DNA of 64,000 bases from Sphingomonas citri. Its GTDB lineage: Bacteria; Pseudomonadota; Alphaproteobacteria; Sphingomonadales; Sphingomonadaceae. The notes beneath the pieces were generated by a model. It did no database searches and was not told where the DNA came from. It saw only the letters and a list, made by a program, of their open reading frames with translations. Every line of letters begins with the position of its first letter. Positions within the stretch are counted from its first letter, which is position 1. This document shows, piece by piece, positions 24,901 through 33,241 of the stretch. The position numbers and the translations under genes were made by a program. Location of the stretch: positions 186,001 through 250,000 of the forward strand of contig NZ_JAHXZN010000005.1 in the NCBI RefSeq assembly GCF_019429485.1, written 5' to 3'.

Positions 24901-26233
24901 GCGCGTTGGTGGTGAGCCCGCCGAGCGCGGCGTTGAGCCCGGCGATGCGGCGCGCGCGCGCGTGGACCGGCACCAGGATACGGTCGCTGTTCACCCGCGC
25001 CTGCCCCTCGGCGTACAGGTCCTGGACCGAGGTCTGCTGGAAGCCGAGCGCGGCGGCACGGATCTTATAGTCGACCGTCGGCGTCGCGAAGGCGCCGTTG
25101 AGCACCACGCGCGCGAGCACGTCGCGCCCGCTCACCCCCGGCATGATCGCGCCCGGCGTCAGCAGCTTGGCGTCGACCGCGAAATTGCCGAAGCGGCTGT
25201 TGGCGAGGTCGAGCAACCCGCCCGCGTCGACCGCGAGCGCCTGCGAGGCGAGCTTGATCCGCGTGTCCGCGCGGCGCTCGGCCAGCGTCACGTCGGCGGC
25301 GACGTTGAGCGCGGGGGCGGTCAATCGCTCTACCGGCCCTTCGATATAGAGGCCGGGCCGCGTCGGGCCGCGTACCTCGATATGGCCGTCGCGCGCGGAG
25401 ATGGCGAGGTTGGCGAGCTCGCCGCCGCCGAGGTTCGCCAGCAGACGCCCCTGCCACGACGCCCAGCTGCCGCGCCCGCCGATCGTCGCGGTGAGCGGCG
25501 CCTTGAGGCCGGCGAGCTGCGCCACCGCCCCGTTGGCGGGAGCAGTGAGCCGCACGTCAAGGTCGAGCTTGTTGTCGTCGGGTACCGCGTCGAGCCGCAC
25601 CCGCGCGACGTCGCCGCCGGCGACGCCGGGGGCGCGCAGCGTGGTGGCGTCCACCACGAGCTGCGCGCGGCGATTGGCGATGTGCGCCTGCCCATCGAAG
25701 CGCGCGACGTGGCGCGCGCCGGCGACCGGCGGCTCCATGACGAAGCGGCCGACGTGAAGCCGGTTAATGTCGATGTCCAGGTCGGGCAGCAGCGGCGCGT
25801 TCTCGTCCTCGGGCGTGGTCGGCGTCGGCTTGAGCTCGGGGTTGCGCCGCAGCGTGATCAGATCGGCCGAGACGCTACGCACGTCGACGTGGTTGCGCGC
25901 GAAGGCGAACGGCCGCCAGTCGAGGTCGAGCCGCGGCGAGGTCAGGAACACGCCCTTGGGATCGCTGACGCGCACGTCGCTGAGCCGCAGCTGGCCGTAC
26001 AGCGAGCCGTCGATCCGCCCGACCTTGATGTTGAGGCCCGATGCGGTGGTGTAGCTTCCGATCTTGTCGGCGACGAAGCGGCGGCCCGGATCGGTGTTGA
26101 TCCCCAGCACGATCGCGACGACGAGCAGCACCAGCGCGGCGAGCGCGATGCCGACCCACTTCAGCACGCGCTGCCACAAGGGGCGGCGGACGACGACGGT
26201 CTCGCCGGCGGTCGGGAGCGTGTCCTCGGCCAT
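21983..26233 (-). CDS. tamB: Translocation and assembly module subunit TamB
   Basis: A 1416-residue AsmA/TamB-type protein bridging inner and outer membranes, which with TamA aids outer membrane protein insertion or phospholipid transport. One N-terminal transmembrane helix (about 22-44) anchors it. The long middle is repetitive beta-strand sequence expected to form a hydrophobic groove. The C-terminal DUF490/TamB domain (about 1150-1416) contains SLPQDEVLSRLLFG and GKYLTDDIYVEIVTDARG, and ends in a YSRDF aromatic terminus. The ATG overlaps the tamA stop as TGATG, so the pair is translationally coupled. A plus-strand frame of 1166 codons across it is a shadow. Confidence 0.94.
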   Translation of the reverse strand: MAEDTLPTAGETVVVRRPLWQRVLKWVGIALAALVLLVVAIVLGINTDPGRRFVADKIGSYTTASGLNIKVGRIDGSLYGQLRLSDVRVSDPKGVFLTSPRLDLDWRPFAFARNHVDVRSVSADLITLRRNPELKPTPTTPEDENAPLLPDLDIDINRLHVGRFVMEPPVAGARHVARFDGQAHIANRRAQLVVDATTLRAPGVAGGDVARVRLDAVPDDNKLDLDVRLTAPANGAVAQLAGLKAPLTATIGGRGSWASWQGRLLANLGGGELANLAISARDGHIEVRGPTRPGLYIEGPVERLTAPALNVAADVTLAERRADTRIKLASQALAVDAGGLLDLANSRFGNFAVDAKLLTPGAIMPGVSGRDVLARVVLNGAFATPTVDYKIRAAALGFQQTSVQDLYAEGQARVNSDRILVPVHARARRIAGLNAALGGLTTNARIDGDLAIAMPNILSDNLRIRSDTIDATAIIAANTATGRYTGGLQGRVNNFRVDSVGVINVQTDAKLVPGPNGGFGITGKVALQTKQLFNEGVRNFLGGNAVMSTRFGYSPTGVVTFQSLSLNAPQFRVTRGQGRFDPANGALLVDADAYSTQYGPLYARVTGSSTAPVVRLRAPRPGVGIGLANLDARVVGRGGAYQVNASGGTNYGAFTADVLLTPGSQVAVDIRRVLFAGIDFAGRVVQTAAGPFAGQVRFAGNGLNGNVALGAEGKYQRASVDARAAGATIPGMAGFSIGRAIITADAVLYDKPQIVADAQVANLRYGATLLQAGRVKVNYRDGAGTAQALFNGSNGVPFRLAVNSRLSPSLYLVALSGAANNVGFRTAQPARIVPANGGYRLEPARLDFDKGSVRLAGRFGGGATQAQMRLDRLDLSLISALVPNLGVNGQATGSLDYVQDKGEAFPRADARLNVTNFTRSSLVAVSEPVDVVFQGRLSSAAGEGRALIKRAGTPVGRLVATLTPTGSGSWTTRLMQGPLGGGIRYNGPAGVLFSFAGLAQQQLTGPMAIAADFGGTVSAPRVVGLIRADNLTYDNEVYGTRLTNMKIAARFNNDRLELQQLQARAGQGTVQAQGNVGLAAAQGFPLDVRVVMRDAQLARSDALGATASGDIRIQNSASGGLISGQINVPNARYEIIRQGAAEVPELTGVRKKSEVLAQQAAVAAAKAAGQPPAPASPPGLFKLDLRVRADNQLYVSGMGLESEWQMDMRIGGTSAAPVINGGLDLVRGTYSFAGKRFEVERGQVRFRGGALTDPDINILATTTNDNVTFNIAITGTGQRPQIAFTSTPSLPQDEVLSRLLFGTNPENLSATEAIQLASALNSLRGSGGGLNPLGKLRSATGFDRLRILGADEASGRGSALAAGKYLTDDIYVEIVTDARGFTATQLTIALTRAISVLSQAGSFGGSNVQLRYSRDF

Positions 26234-28455
26234 CAGAATGCCTGCCCGATCGAGATGTAGAGCGCGATCTTGCCGTCCCCTTCGCGCGGGTTGAGCGGGG
26301 TCGCGACGTCGACGCGCAGCGGCCCGAAATTGGTGTAGAAGCGGCCGCCGATGCCGGCGCCGATGCGCAGGTCGCTGCCCTTCGGCAGGCTGCTCTCATA
26401 GGCGTTGCCCGCGTCGACAAAGGGCACGATCCCGAAATTGCCGAAGCGGTAGCGCGCCTCGAGCGCGAACTCGTTGATGCTGCGGCCGCCGAGCGGGCGC
26501 AGGTCGGCGCGGTCGACGTTGCCGCTCGAGTCCGGGGTGAGCGAGGCGACCGGCTCGAGCGGCCCGAGCCGCTGGAAGCCGTAGCCGCGCACCGAGCCGC
26601 CGCCGCCGCCGTAATAGCGGCGCGACGGCGCGATGTCGTCGCGCGCGATGCCGAAGATGCTGCCCGCGCGCGCGCGACCCGCGATCACCAGGCTGTCGCT
26701 CACGGGATAATAAGCCGTGCCCTCGATCAGCGTGCGCGCATACGGCTTGGTCTGCCCCGAGACGGAGACTTCGGGGCTGACGTTGAGCTTGAGGCGGTAG
26801 CCGCGGGTCGGGTTGAGCAGGTCGTCCGAGGTGTCGAACAGCACCTGCCCGGGGAGCGCGACGACGCCGTAGGTGCGACGGTCGCGATCGAACTTGTCGA
26901 AGTCGAACACGCTCTCGTTGGTGCCGACCAGCTCGAAGCCGTAGGCATAGGTGAACTTCTTCTGCCAGATCGGCGTCGAGTCGTAGCTCACCCGCCCCGA
27001 CAGCGTCCCGGTGAAAGCGTCGAACGCGTCGTAGCTGGAGTGGTTGGCGCTCGCGAGCAGACTGACGGTGCGGTCGCGCTTGCCCGCGTTCTGGCGGCGC
27101 AGCCCGACCGACAGGCCCTGCTGCTGCGTACCCGCGATCACGCCGAGGATCAGCGCACCCTCGGGCGGGAAGCGGTTGCGGTTGGTGAAATTGCCCTCTG
27201 CCTTGATGCCCTCGCCGGTGTTGAAGCCGACCGAGCCCGACAGGCTCTTCGCCGGCCCGCGCGTCTGCCGCACCAGCAGGTCGACCTGCTCGGTGCCGTC
27301 GACCGCGGTGACGCCGGTGCGCACCGGCTCGACCCCGACGCCGTTGAACAAACCGGTCGCGACCAGCGCCTCGCGCAGGTCGTCGGTGAGCCGCGCGTCG
27401 TACAGCTGCCCCTGATCGAAGCGCGGGAAGACGTTGAGGTGCTTGAGGTCGAACACCGGATCGCCCTCGGTGCGCAGCACGCCGAAGGAGGAACGCGGGC
27501 CGGTGTCGACCGGCAGGGTGTAATCGCCCTTGCCGGTCTGCTCGTCGAGCAGCACGTCGCGCTCGCCCAGCTTGACGAAGGGGTAGCCCTGCTGCGGCAG
27601 CCGCAGGCTGACATTGGCCTCGGCCCCCTGGATGCGCGCTGCCTCGATCGGGTCGCCGACCTTGAGCGGCAGCTCGCGGCGAACGAGCTCGGGCGGCTGG
27701 GTGGCGTCGGCCTTCACCGTGACGCTGCCGAGCTTATACTGCTGCCCCGGCGAGGCGGTGACCAGCGCGCGCAGTTTCGCCGGCGTGCCCGCGACGGTCT
27801 CCACCGTCGCCACCGCGGTGCCGTCATAATAGCCAAGCGACTTCATCAGCCGCAGCGCGAGCTGCTCGTCTTCGCGGGCGCGCGCCGAGACCTGGGTGGC
27901 ATTGTCCGCCTTGCCGCCGCCCTTCTTGAGCGCGGAGAGCGAGTCGAACTCGTCGGTCAGTCCGAGCGGGTCGAGCCCCTGCACCTCGCTGGCGTAGCGC
28001 ACGTCGGGCTGATCGCCGCTCGCCGGGTCGGCGACGGTCTGTAGCGGGGCGGTGTTGAAAGTGGAGAGCGGCTCGAGCGGCTGGGCGAGCTGCGGGTCCT
28101 GCGACGGCGCGGGGGGCAGCGTGCCCGGCGTGATCGGCTGCTGCGCCGCCGCCTGCGCGGGAGCCTGGGCGGGGTCGGCGGTGGTCGGCGCAGGCGCCGC
28201 AGCGGCGTCGGCCGGCATCGGCTCGAGCGGGGCGTTCAGGTCGCCAGACAGCGGCGGCAGCGCGGCGTCGAACTCGGCCTCGGGGACGATCGGCGTGTTG
28301 TCGGGAGCAGGCGCGGCGTCGGCCGGCTTGGGCGAGTCGGGACCCTGCGCGGGGGCCGTGCCGGGCTTCTGCATCTGCGCCGGCGCGGCGGCACAGCCCA
28401 GCGCCATGCCCGCGGTGGCGAGCAGGAGGCGCGAGCGACGAACGGAAAAAGACAA
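26233..28455 (-). CDS. tamA: BamA/TamA-family outer membrane protein
   Basis: A 740-residue Omp85-family protein. The signal peptide covers about 1-26, followed by an unusually long Pro/Ala/Gln-rich low-complexity segment (about 27-150). POTRA-type domains follow (about 170-430; YKLGSVTVKAD, PFVKLGERDVLLDE, LREALVATGLFNGVGVEPV). The C-terminal 16-strand barrel has GGGGSVRGYGFQRLGP near 605 (the VRGY/F motif of Omp85 loop 6) and ends with the IGQAF terminal aromatic. Pairing with tamB identifies it as TamA rather than BamA. The Pro/Ala linker before POTRA1 is longer than in enteric TamA. It is divergent from the RND operon. Confidence 0.93.
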   Translation of the reverse strand: MSFSVRRSRLLLATAGMALGCAAAPAQMQKPGTAPAQGPDSPKPADAAPAPDNTPIVPEAEFDAALPPLSGDLNAPLEPMPADAAAAPAPTTADPAQAPAQAAAQQPITPGTLPPAPSQDPQLAQPLEPLSTFNTAPLQTVADPASGDQPDVRYASEVQGLDPLGLTDEFDSLSALKKGGGKADNATQVSARAREDEQLALRLMKSLGYYDGTAVATVETVAGTPAKLRALVTASPGQQYKLGSVTVKADATQPPELVRRELPLKVGDPIEAARIQGAEANVSLRLPQQGYPFVKLGERDVLLDEQTGKGDYTLPVDTGPRSSFGVLRTEGDPVFDLKHLNVFPRFDQGQLYDARLTDDLREALVATGLFNGVGVEPVRTGVTAVDGTEQVDLLVRQTRGPAKSLSGSVGFNTGEGIKAEGNFTNRNRFPPEGALILGVIAGTQQQGLSVGLRRQNAGKRDRTVSLLASANHSSYDAFDAFTGTLSGRVSYDSTPIWQKKFTYAYGFELVGTNESVFDFDKFDRDRRTYGVVALPGQVLFDTSDDLLNPTRGYRLKLNVSPEVSVSGQTKPYARTLIEGTAYYPVSDSLVIAGRARAGSIFGIARDDIAPSRRYYGGGGGSVRGYGFQRLGPLEPVASLTPDSSGNVDRADLRPLGGRSINEFALEARYRFGNFGIVPFVDAGNAYESSLPKGSDLRIGAGIGGRFYTNFGPLRVDVATPLNPREGDGKIALYISIGQAF

Positions 28456-28604
28456 GTACTACGCCCCTTTAGGCGAGGCATGCGGCGTTCCGCTGAGCCC
28501 CCGTCACCCTGCAACGAGCCAGCGCAGGATCGGTTTCATAGCGCTGCCGTGTCGCCCACCTCTGATCGCCAAAGCCGGTCGGCGGCGTGAAAATTCTGGC
28601 ACCC

Positions 28605-28630
28605 TTGCGAAACATTTGCGACAAATTGCG
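28605..28630. promoter_or_regulatory. Triple TTGCG repeat in the tamA-RND divergent region
   Basis: TTGCG occurs at 28605, 28616 and 28626, spaced 11 and 10 bases so that all face the same side of the helix. ATTTG-CGA-CAAAT (28614-28626) is a perfect inverted repeat within it. It resembles an operator for an efflux regulator, though no regulator gene is adjacent. It is 50-75 bases upstream of the adaptor start. Confidence 0.4.
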
Positions 28631-28678
28631 GTTAGGCGCCGGGGCAGCCCGAAGTCTCTCGCGGGGATAAGACTGAGA

Positions 28679-29917
28679 ATGCGTATCGAGGTTCGGCCGG
28701 GCCGCCAGGTCATCGGTGGCGCGGCGGCGTCGGCGCTGCTCGCGCTCGCCGCCTGCGGCGGTGGCGGGGGTGACGCAACCAAGGCCAAGGAGAAGGGCGG
28801 CGCGCCGGGTCAGTCGGGCCCGGTCACGGTCGGCTATGTCGTCGTCCAGCCCACATCGGTGCCGACAACCAGCGAGTTGCCGGGCCGCACCGTCGCGTAC
28901 CAGAGCTCGGAGGTGCGCCCCCAGGTCTCGGGCGTGATCCAGCGCCGCTTCTTCACCGAGGGCGCGATCGTCAAGCGCGGGCAGCCGCTCTACCAGATCG
29001 ATCCCTCGCTCTACCGCGCCAGCGCCAACCAGGCGAGCGCCAACGTCGCCAACGCCCAGGCGACCTACGAGGCCGCCAAGATCCGCGCCGACCGCTACAA
29101 GCCGCTCGCGCAGATGGAGGCGATCAGCGCACAGGACTATACCGACGCGGTGGCGACGCAGCGCCAGGCGGCGGCGACGATCGCGGTCAATCGCGCGCAG
29201 CTCGACACCGCGCGCGTCAACCTGCGCTTCACCACCGTACCCGCGCCGATCACCGGCCGCATCGGCCGCTCGCTGTTCACCGTCGGCGCGCTGGTCAGCT
29301 CGACCCAGACCGACCCGCTCGCGACGATCCAGCAGCTCGACCCGATGTTCGTCGACATCCAGCAGTCGAGCGCCAACCTGCTCGCGCTGCGTCGCAGCCT
29401 CGCCTCGGGCGGGGCGGTGCCCGCGCGCGCGGAGGTGACGCTCAAGCTCGAGGACGGCAGTGACTACGGCATCAAGGGCGCGGTCGAGTTCGCCGAGGTG
29501 GTGGTCGATCCCAGCACCGGCACGGTGACGCTGCGCGCGCGCTTCCCCAATCCCAATGGCCTGCTGCTGCCGGGCATGTTCGTCCGCGCGGTCTTCTCGC
29601 AGTCGATCCAGCAGAACGCCTTCCTCGTGCCGCAGACCGCGATCACGCGCGACGCCAAGGGCAATGCGACCCTGTACGTCGTCGGCGCGAACAACCGTGC
29701 CGAGCAGCGCACCGTCACCGCCGAGCGGACGCAGGGCGCCTATTGGGTCGTGATCGACGGGCTCAAGGCCGGCGACAAGGTGATCACCCAGGGCCTCGCC
29801 AACGTGAAGCCCAAGACGCCGCTCCAGCCGGTGCCGGCCGACACGCCGCAGAAGGTACAGGCGCCCTCCCCCGAGCAGATGGACAAGATGTCGTCGGCCA
29901 AGGGCAAGGCCGGCTGA
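28679..29917 (+). CDS. RND efflux periplasmic adaptor (MexA/AcrA type)
   Basis: A 412-residue membrane fusion lipoprotein connecting an RND pump with its outer membrane channel. The lipobox LAAC near residue 26 is followed by a Gly-rich linker. The lipoyl/barrel halves show SEVRPQVSGVIQRRFFTEGAIVKRGQPL and APITGRIGRSLFTVGALV, with a helical hairpin between (about 105-180) and a membrane-proximal domain to the C-terminus. ATG 28679 was chosen because it starts a clean lipoprotein signal; the frame runs 209 codons further upstream but that part is antisense to tamA. The pump gene begins seven bases after its stop region. Confidence 0.94.
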   Translation: MRIEVRPGRQVIGGAAASALLALAACGGGGGDATKAKEKGGAPGQSGPVTVGYVVVQPTSVPTTSELPGRTVAYQSSEVRPQVSGVIQRRFFTEGAIVKRGQPLYQIDPSLYRASANQASANVANAQATYEAAKIRADRYKPLAQMEAISAQDYTDAVATQRQAAATIAVNRAQLDTARVNLRFTTVPAPITGRIGRSLFTVGALVSSTQTDPLATIQQLDPMFVDIQQSSANLLALRRSLASGGAVPARAEVTLKLEDGSDYGIKGAVEFAEVVVDPSTGTVTLRARFPNPNGLLLPGMFVRAVFSQSIQQNAFLVPQTAITRDAKGNATLYVVGANNRAEQRTVTAERTQGAYWVVIDGLKAGDKVITQGLANVKPKTPLQPVPADTPQKVQAPSPEQMDKMSSAKGKAG

Positions 29918-29923
29918 CCGCTC

Positions 29924-32900
29924 ATGTCCCGCATTTTCATCGATCGGCCGATCTTCGCCTGGGTGCTCGCCATCATCGTGATGCTGGCGGGCGTCGGCGC
30001 GATCCTGTCGCTGCCGATCGCGCAATATCCCGACGTCGCGCCACCGCAGGTCTCGATCCGCGCGACCTTCCCCGGGGCCAACGCGCAGACGCTGCAGAAC
30101 AGCGTCACCCAGGTGATCGAGCAGCAGCTCACCGGTATCGACGGGCTGCTCTACTTCCAGTCGAGCTCGTCGAGCCGCGGCTCGGTGACGATCACCGCGA
30201 CGTTCAACAAGGGCACCGACCCGGACATCGCGCAGGTTCAGGTCCAGAACCAGGTCCAGCAGTCGCTCAGCCGATTGCCGCAGCAGGTGCAGCAGCAGGG
30301 CTTGGTGGTGCGCAAGTCCAACCCGGACTTCCTCCTGATCGTCGGCGTCTATGACGTCACCGACAAGCTGACCAACCAGGACGTCTCGGATTATCTCGTC
30401 TCGAACCTCCAGGACCCGCTCGGCCGTATCCAGGGCGTCGGCGACACCAACGTGTTCGGCTCGCAATATGCCATGCGGGTCTGGCTCGATCCGGAGAAGC
30501 TCAACAGCTACCAGCTGATGCCCGGCGACGTCGTCACCGCCATCACCAACCAGAACACCGAGGTCGCGGCGGGCGAGATCGGCGGGCAGCCGATGCCGTC
30601 GACGCAGATGCTGAACGCGATCGTCACCGCGCAGTCGCGGCTGCAGACGCCCGCCGAGTTCGCCAACATCATCCTCAAGACTCAGAGCAGCGGCGCCACG
30701 GTGCGGCTCGCCGACGTGGCGCGGATCGAGCTGGGCGCGGAGAGCTACAACGCGTTCAGCCGCGTCAACCGCCACCCCGGCGCGGGCATCGCGGTGCTGC
30801 TCGCCCCCGGCGCCGACGCGCTCAAGACCGCCGAGCTGGTCAAGGCGCAGGTCGCCGCCGCCGCCAAGGGCTTCCCGCCCGGGCTCGAGTACGCCTTCGC
30901 CAACGACACCACCGATTTCATCAAGCTGTCGATCGAGGAGGTGGTGAAGACGCTGATCGAGGCGATCATCCTCGTCGTCATCGTCATGTTCGTCTTCCTC
31001 CAGAGCTGGCGCGCCACGCTGGTGCCGGCGATCGCGGTGCCGGTGGTGCTGCTGGGGACGTTCGCGGTCTTCTACGTCGCCGGCTTCTCGATCAACACGC
31101 TGACCCTGTTCGGCCTCGTCCTCGCGATCGGTCTGCTGGTCGACGACGCGATCGTCGTCGTCGAGAACGTCGAGCGGCTGATGGACGAGAACCCCGGCAT
31201 GACGCCGCGCGAGGCGACGATCGAGTCGATGAAGGAGATCACCGTCGCGCTGGTCGCGATCGCGCTAGTGCTCTCCGCGGTGTTCATGCCGATGGCCTTC
31301 TTCGGCGGCTCGACCGGCGTGATCTATCGCCAGTTCTCGCTGACGATCGTTTCGGCGATGGTGCTTTCGGTGCTGGTCGCGGTGATCCTGTCGCCCGCGC
31401 TCACCGCGACCCTGCTCAAGCAGAGCCACGACGAGAACGGCGATCCGATCGAGCAGAGCTGGTTGGGGCGCAAGTTCCCCAAGGTGGCGCATTTTCTCGA
31501 GCGCGCGCGCGACAAGTTCAACGACACGTTCGACCGCGGCGTGGCGCGCTACGTCGCCGGCGTGCGCCGGGTGATCGATCGCAAGTGGATCTTCCTGCTG
31601 GTCTACGCGGCGACGGTGGCGCTTCTGGCGATCCTGTTCCTTCGCCTGCCGACGGGCTTCCTGCCGACCGAGGACCAGGGCAGCGCGCTGGTGCAGTTCC
31701 AGCTTCCCGCCGGCGCCACGCGCGCCCGCACCGAGGAGGTGCAGCACCGCGTCGAGGATTATCTCGCCGGCAGCGAGGGCAAGAACGTCCGCACCATGTT
31801 CACCGTCAGCGGCGGCGGCGGCGGCGGCGTCAGCGGGCAGAACACCGGCCAGGGCTTCGTCAATCTCACGCCGTGGGACGACCGCAAGGGCAAGGAGAAT
31901 ACCGCCGACGCCATCGTGGCGCGCGCCTCGGCGGCGTTCCGGGGATTGCGCGACGCGCGCGTCTTCGCGCTGGTGCCGCCGGCGATCCGCGGCCTCGGCC
32001 AGTCGAACGGCTTCACCATGGAGCTGCAGAACACCAGCGGCATGACCGCGGAGAAGTTCAACGACGCCAGGGACCGGTTGCTCGCACTCGCCAACGCCGA
32101 CCCCGCCCTCACCGCGGTGCGCCTGACCGAGTTGCCCGATGTCGGCACGCTCAAGGTCGACGTCGACCAGCAGAAGCTCGCCGCCTTCGGGCTGAGCCAG
32201 GCCGACGTCAACACGACGCTGTCGACCGCCTGGGGCGGCCGCTACGTCAACGACTTCGTCGATCGCGGCCGGGTCAAGCGCGTGTTCGTCCAGGGCGACG
32301 CGCCGTATCGCGCCGCGCCGACCGACCTCAACCAATGGTTCGTGCGCGGCAGCAGCGGGCAGATGGTGCCCTTCTCCGCCTTCGCGCGGATCGGCTGGAG
32401 CCAGGCGCCGGTGATCCTGTCGCGCTTCAACGGCGTGCCCTCGTTCGAATTCCAAGGCTCGGCCGCGGCGGGCAAGAGCTCGGGCGACGCGATGACGCGG
32501 ATCCAGGAGCTCGCCGGGCAGATTCCGGGGACGAGCGTCTCCTGGGCCGGCCTGTCGTACCAGGAGCGGCTGTCCTCCGGGCAGGCGCCGCTGCTCTACG
32601 GCCTGTCGATCCTCGTCGTCTTCCTCTGCCTCGCGGCGCTGTACGAGAGCTGGTCTATCCCCTTCGCCGTGCTGCTGATCATTCCGCTCGGTCTGGTCGG
32701 CGCGATCCTGTTCACCACGCTGCGCGGGCTGATCAACGACGTGTACCTCCAGATCGGCCTGCTGACGACGATGGGGTTGGCGGCGAAGAACGCGATCCTG
32801 ATGATCGAGTTCGCCGAGCAGGAGGAGAAGAAGGGCAAGCGCGTGATCGACGCCGCGCTCTCCGCCGCGCGGATCCGGCTTCGTCCGATCATCATGACCA

Positions 32901-33241
32901 GCCTTGCCTTCATCTTCGGCGTGCTGCCGCTGGCGATCTCGACCGGTGCCGGGGCCAACAGCCGGATCGCGATCGGCACCTCGGTGATCGGCGGCATGTT
33001 GACCGCGACGGTGCTGGCGATCTTCTACATCCCTTTGTTCTTCGTGCTGGTGCGGCGCGGCTTCCGCGACGGCCTCAAGGGCCTGCGCCGGGGCGCCGAT
33101 CCGAGCCCGGACGAGGGCGAGGACGGCAGCGGCGGTGATGACGGTCATGGCGGCGGCGGGGCCCCCGGCGGCGAGCGCTCGCCGCAGCTGCCGCGCCCGA
33201 TCGACCACCCCGCGCTGCCCGCGCCGGAGCCTGCCCGATGA
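29924..33241 (+). CDS. RND multidrug efflux pump (AcrB/MexB, HAE1 family)
   Basis: A 1105-residue inner membrane proton-driven transporter. The classic start is MSRIFIDRPIFAWVLAI. Transmembrane helix 4 contains GLVLAIGLLVDDAIVVVENVER with the two proton-relay aspartates, and TM10 supplies the relay lysine region in GLAAKNAILMIEFA. Two large periplasmic domains are complete. A C-terminal extension of about 50 residues is rich in Gly, Asp and Pro (SPDEGEDGSGG and onward), which most family members lack and which is probably disordered. It is the second gene of the adaptor-pump-channel operon, and its stop overlaps the channel start as ATGA. Substrates cannot be predicted. Confidence 0.95.
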   Translation: MSRIFIDRPIFAWVLAIIVMLAGVGAILSLPIAQYPDVAPPQVSIRATFPGANAQTLQNSVTQVIEQQLTGIDGLLYFQSSSSSRGSVTITATFNKGTDPDIAQVQVQNQVQQSLSRLPQQVQQQGLVVRKSNPDFLLIVGVYDVTDKLTNQDVSDYLVSNLQDPLGRIQGVGDTNVFGSQYAMRVWLDPEKLNSYQLMPGDVVTAITNQNTEVAAGEIGGQPMPSTQMLNAIVTAQSRLQTPAEFANIILKTQSSGATVRLADVARIELGAESYNAFSRVNRHPGAGIAVLLAPGADALKTAELVKAQVAAAAKGFPPGLEYAFANDTTDFIKLSIEEVVKTLIEAIILVVIVMFVFLQSWRATLVPAIAVPVVLLGTFAVFYVAGFSINTLTLFGLVLAIGLLVDDAIVVVENVERLMDENPGMTPREATIESMKEITVALVAIALVLSAVFMPMAFFGGSTGVIYRQFSLTIVSAMVLSVLVAVILSPALTATLLKQSHDENGDPIEQSWLGRKFPKVAHFLERARDKFNDTFDRGVARYVAGVRRVIDRKWIFLLVYAATVALLAILFLRLPTGFLPTEDQGSALVQFQLPAGATRARTEEVQHRVEDYLAGSEGKNVRTMFTVSGGGGGGVSGQNTGQGFVNLTPWDDRKGKENTADAIVARASAAFRGLRDARVFALVPPAIRGLGQSNGFTMELQNTSGMTAEKFNDARDRLLALANADPALTAVRLTELPDVGTLKVDVDQQKLAAFGLSQADVNTTLSTAWGGRYVNDFVDRGRVKRVFVQGDAPYRAAPTDLNQWFVRGSSGQMVPFSAFARIGWSQAPVILSRFNGVPSFEFQGSAAAGKSSGDAMTRIQELAGQIPGTSVSWAGLSYQERLSSGQAPLLYGLSILVVFLCLAALYESWSIPFAVLLIIPLGLVGAILFTTLRGLINDVYLQIGLLTTMGLAAKNAILMIEFAEQEEKKGKRVIDAALSAARIRLRPIIMTSLAFIFGVLPLAISTGAGANSRIAIGTSVIGGMLTATVLAIFYIPLFFVLVRRGFRDGLKGLRRGADPSPDEGEDGSGGDDGHGGGGAPGGERSPQLPRPIDHPALPAPEPAR

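Noticed and set aside
22760..26260. Plus-strand 1166-codon frame antisense to tamB
   Set aside because: Arg/His/Asp-rich composition is the usual GC-rich shadow. tamB has clear domains and an operon partner.
28052..28678. N-terminal extension of the efflux adaptor
   Set aside because: The extension is antisense to tamA and would put the lipoprotein signal in the middle of the protein. ATG 28679 gives a clean lipobox.
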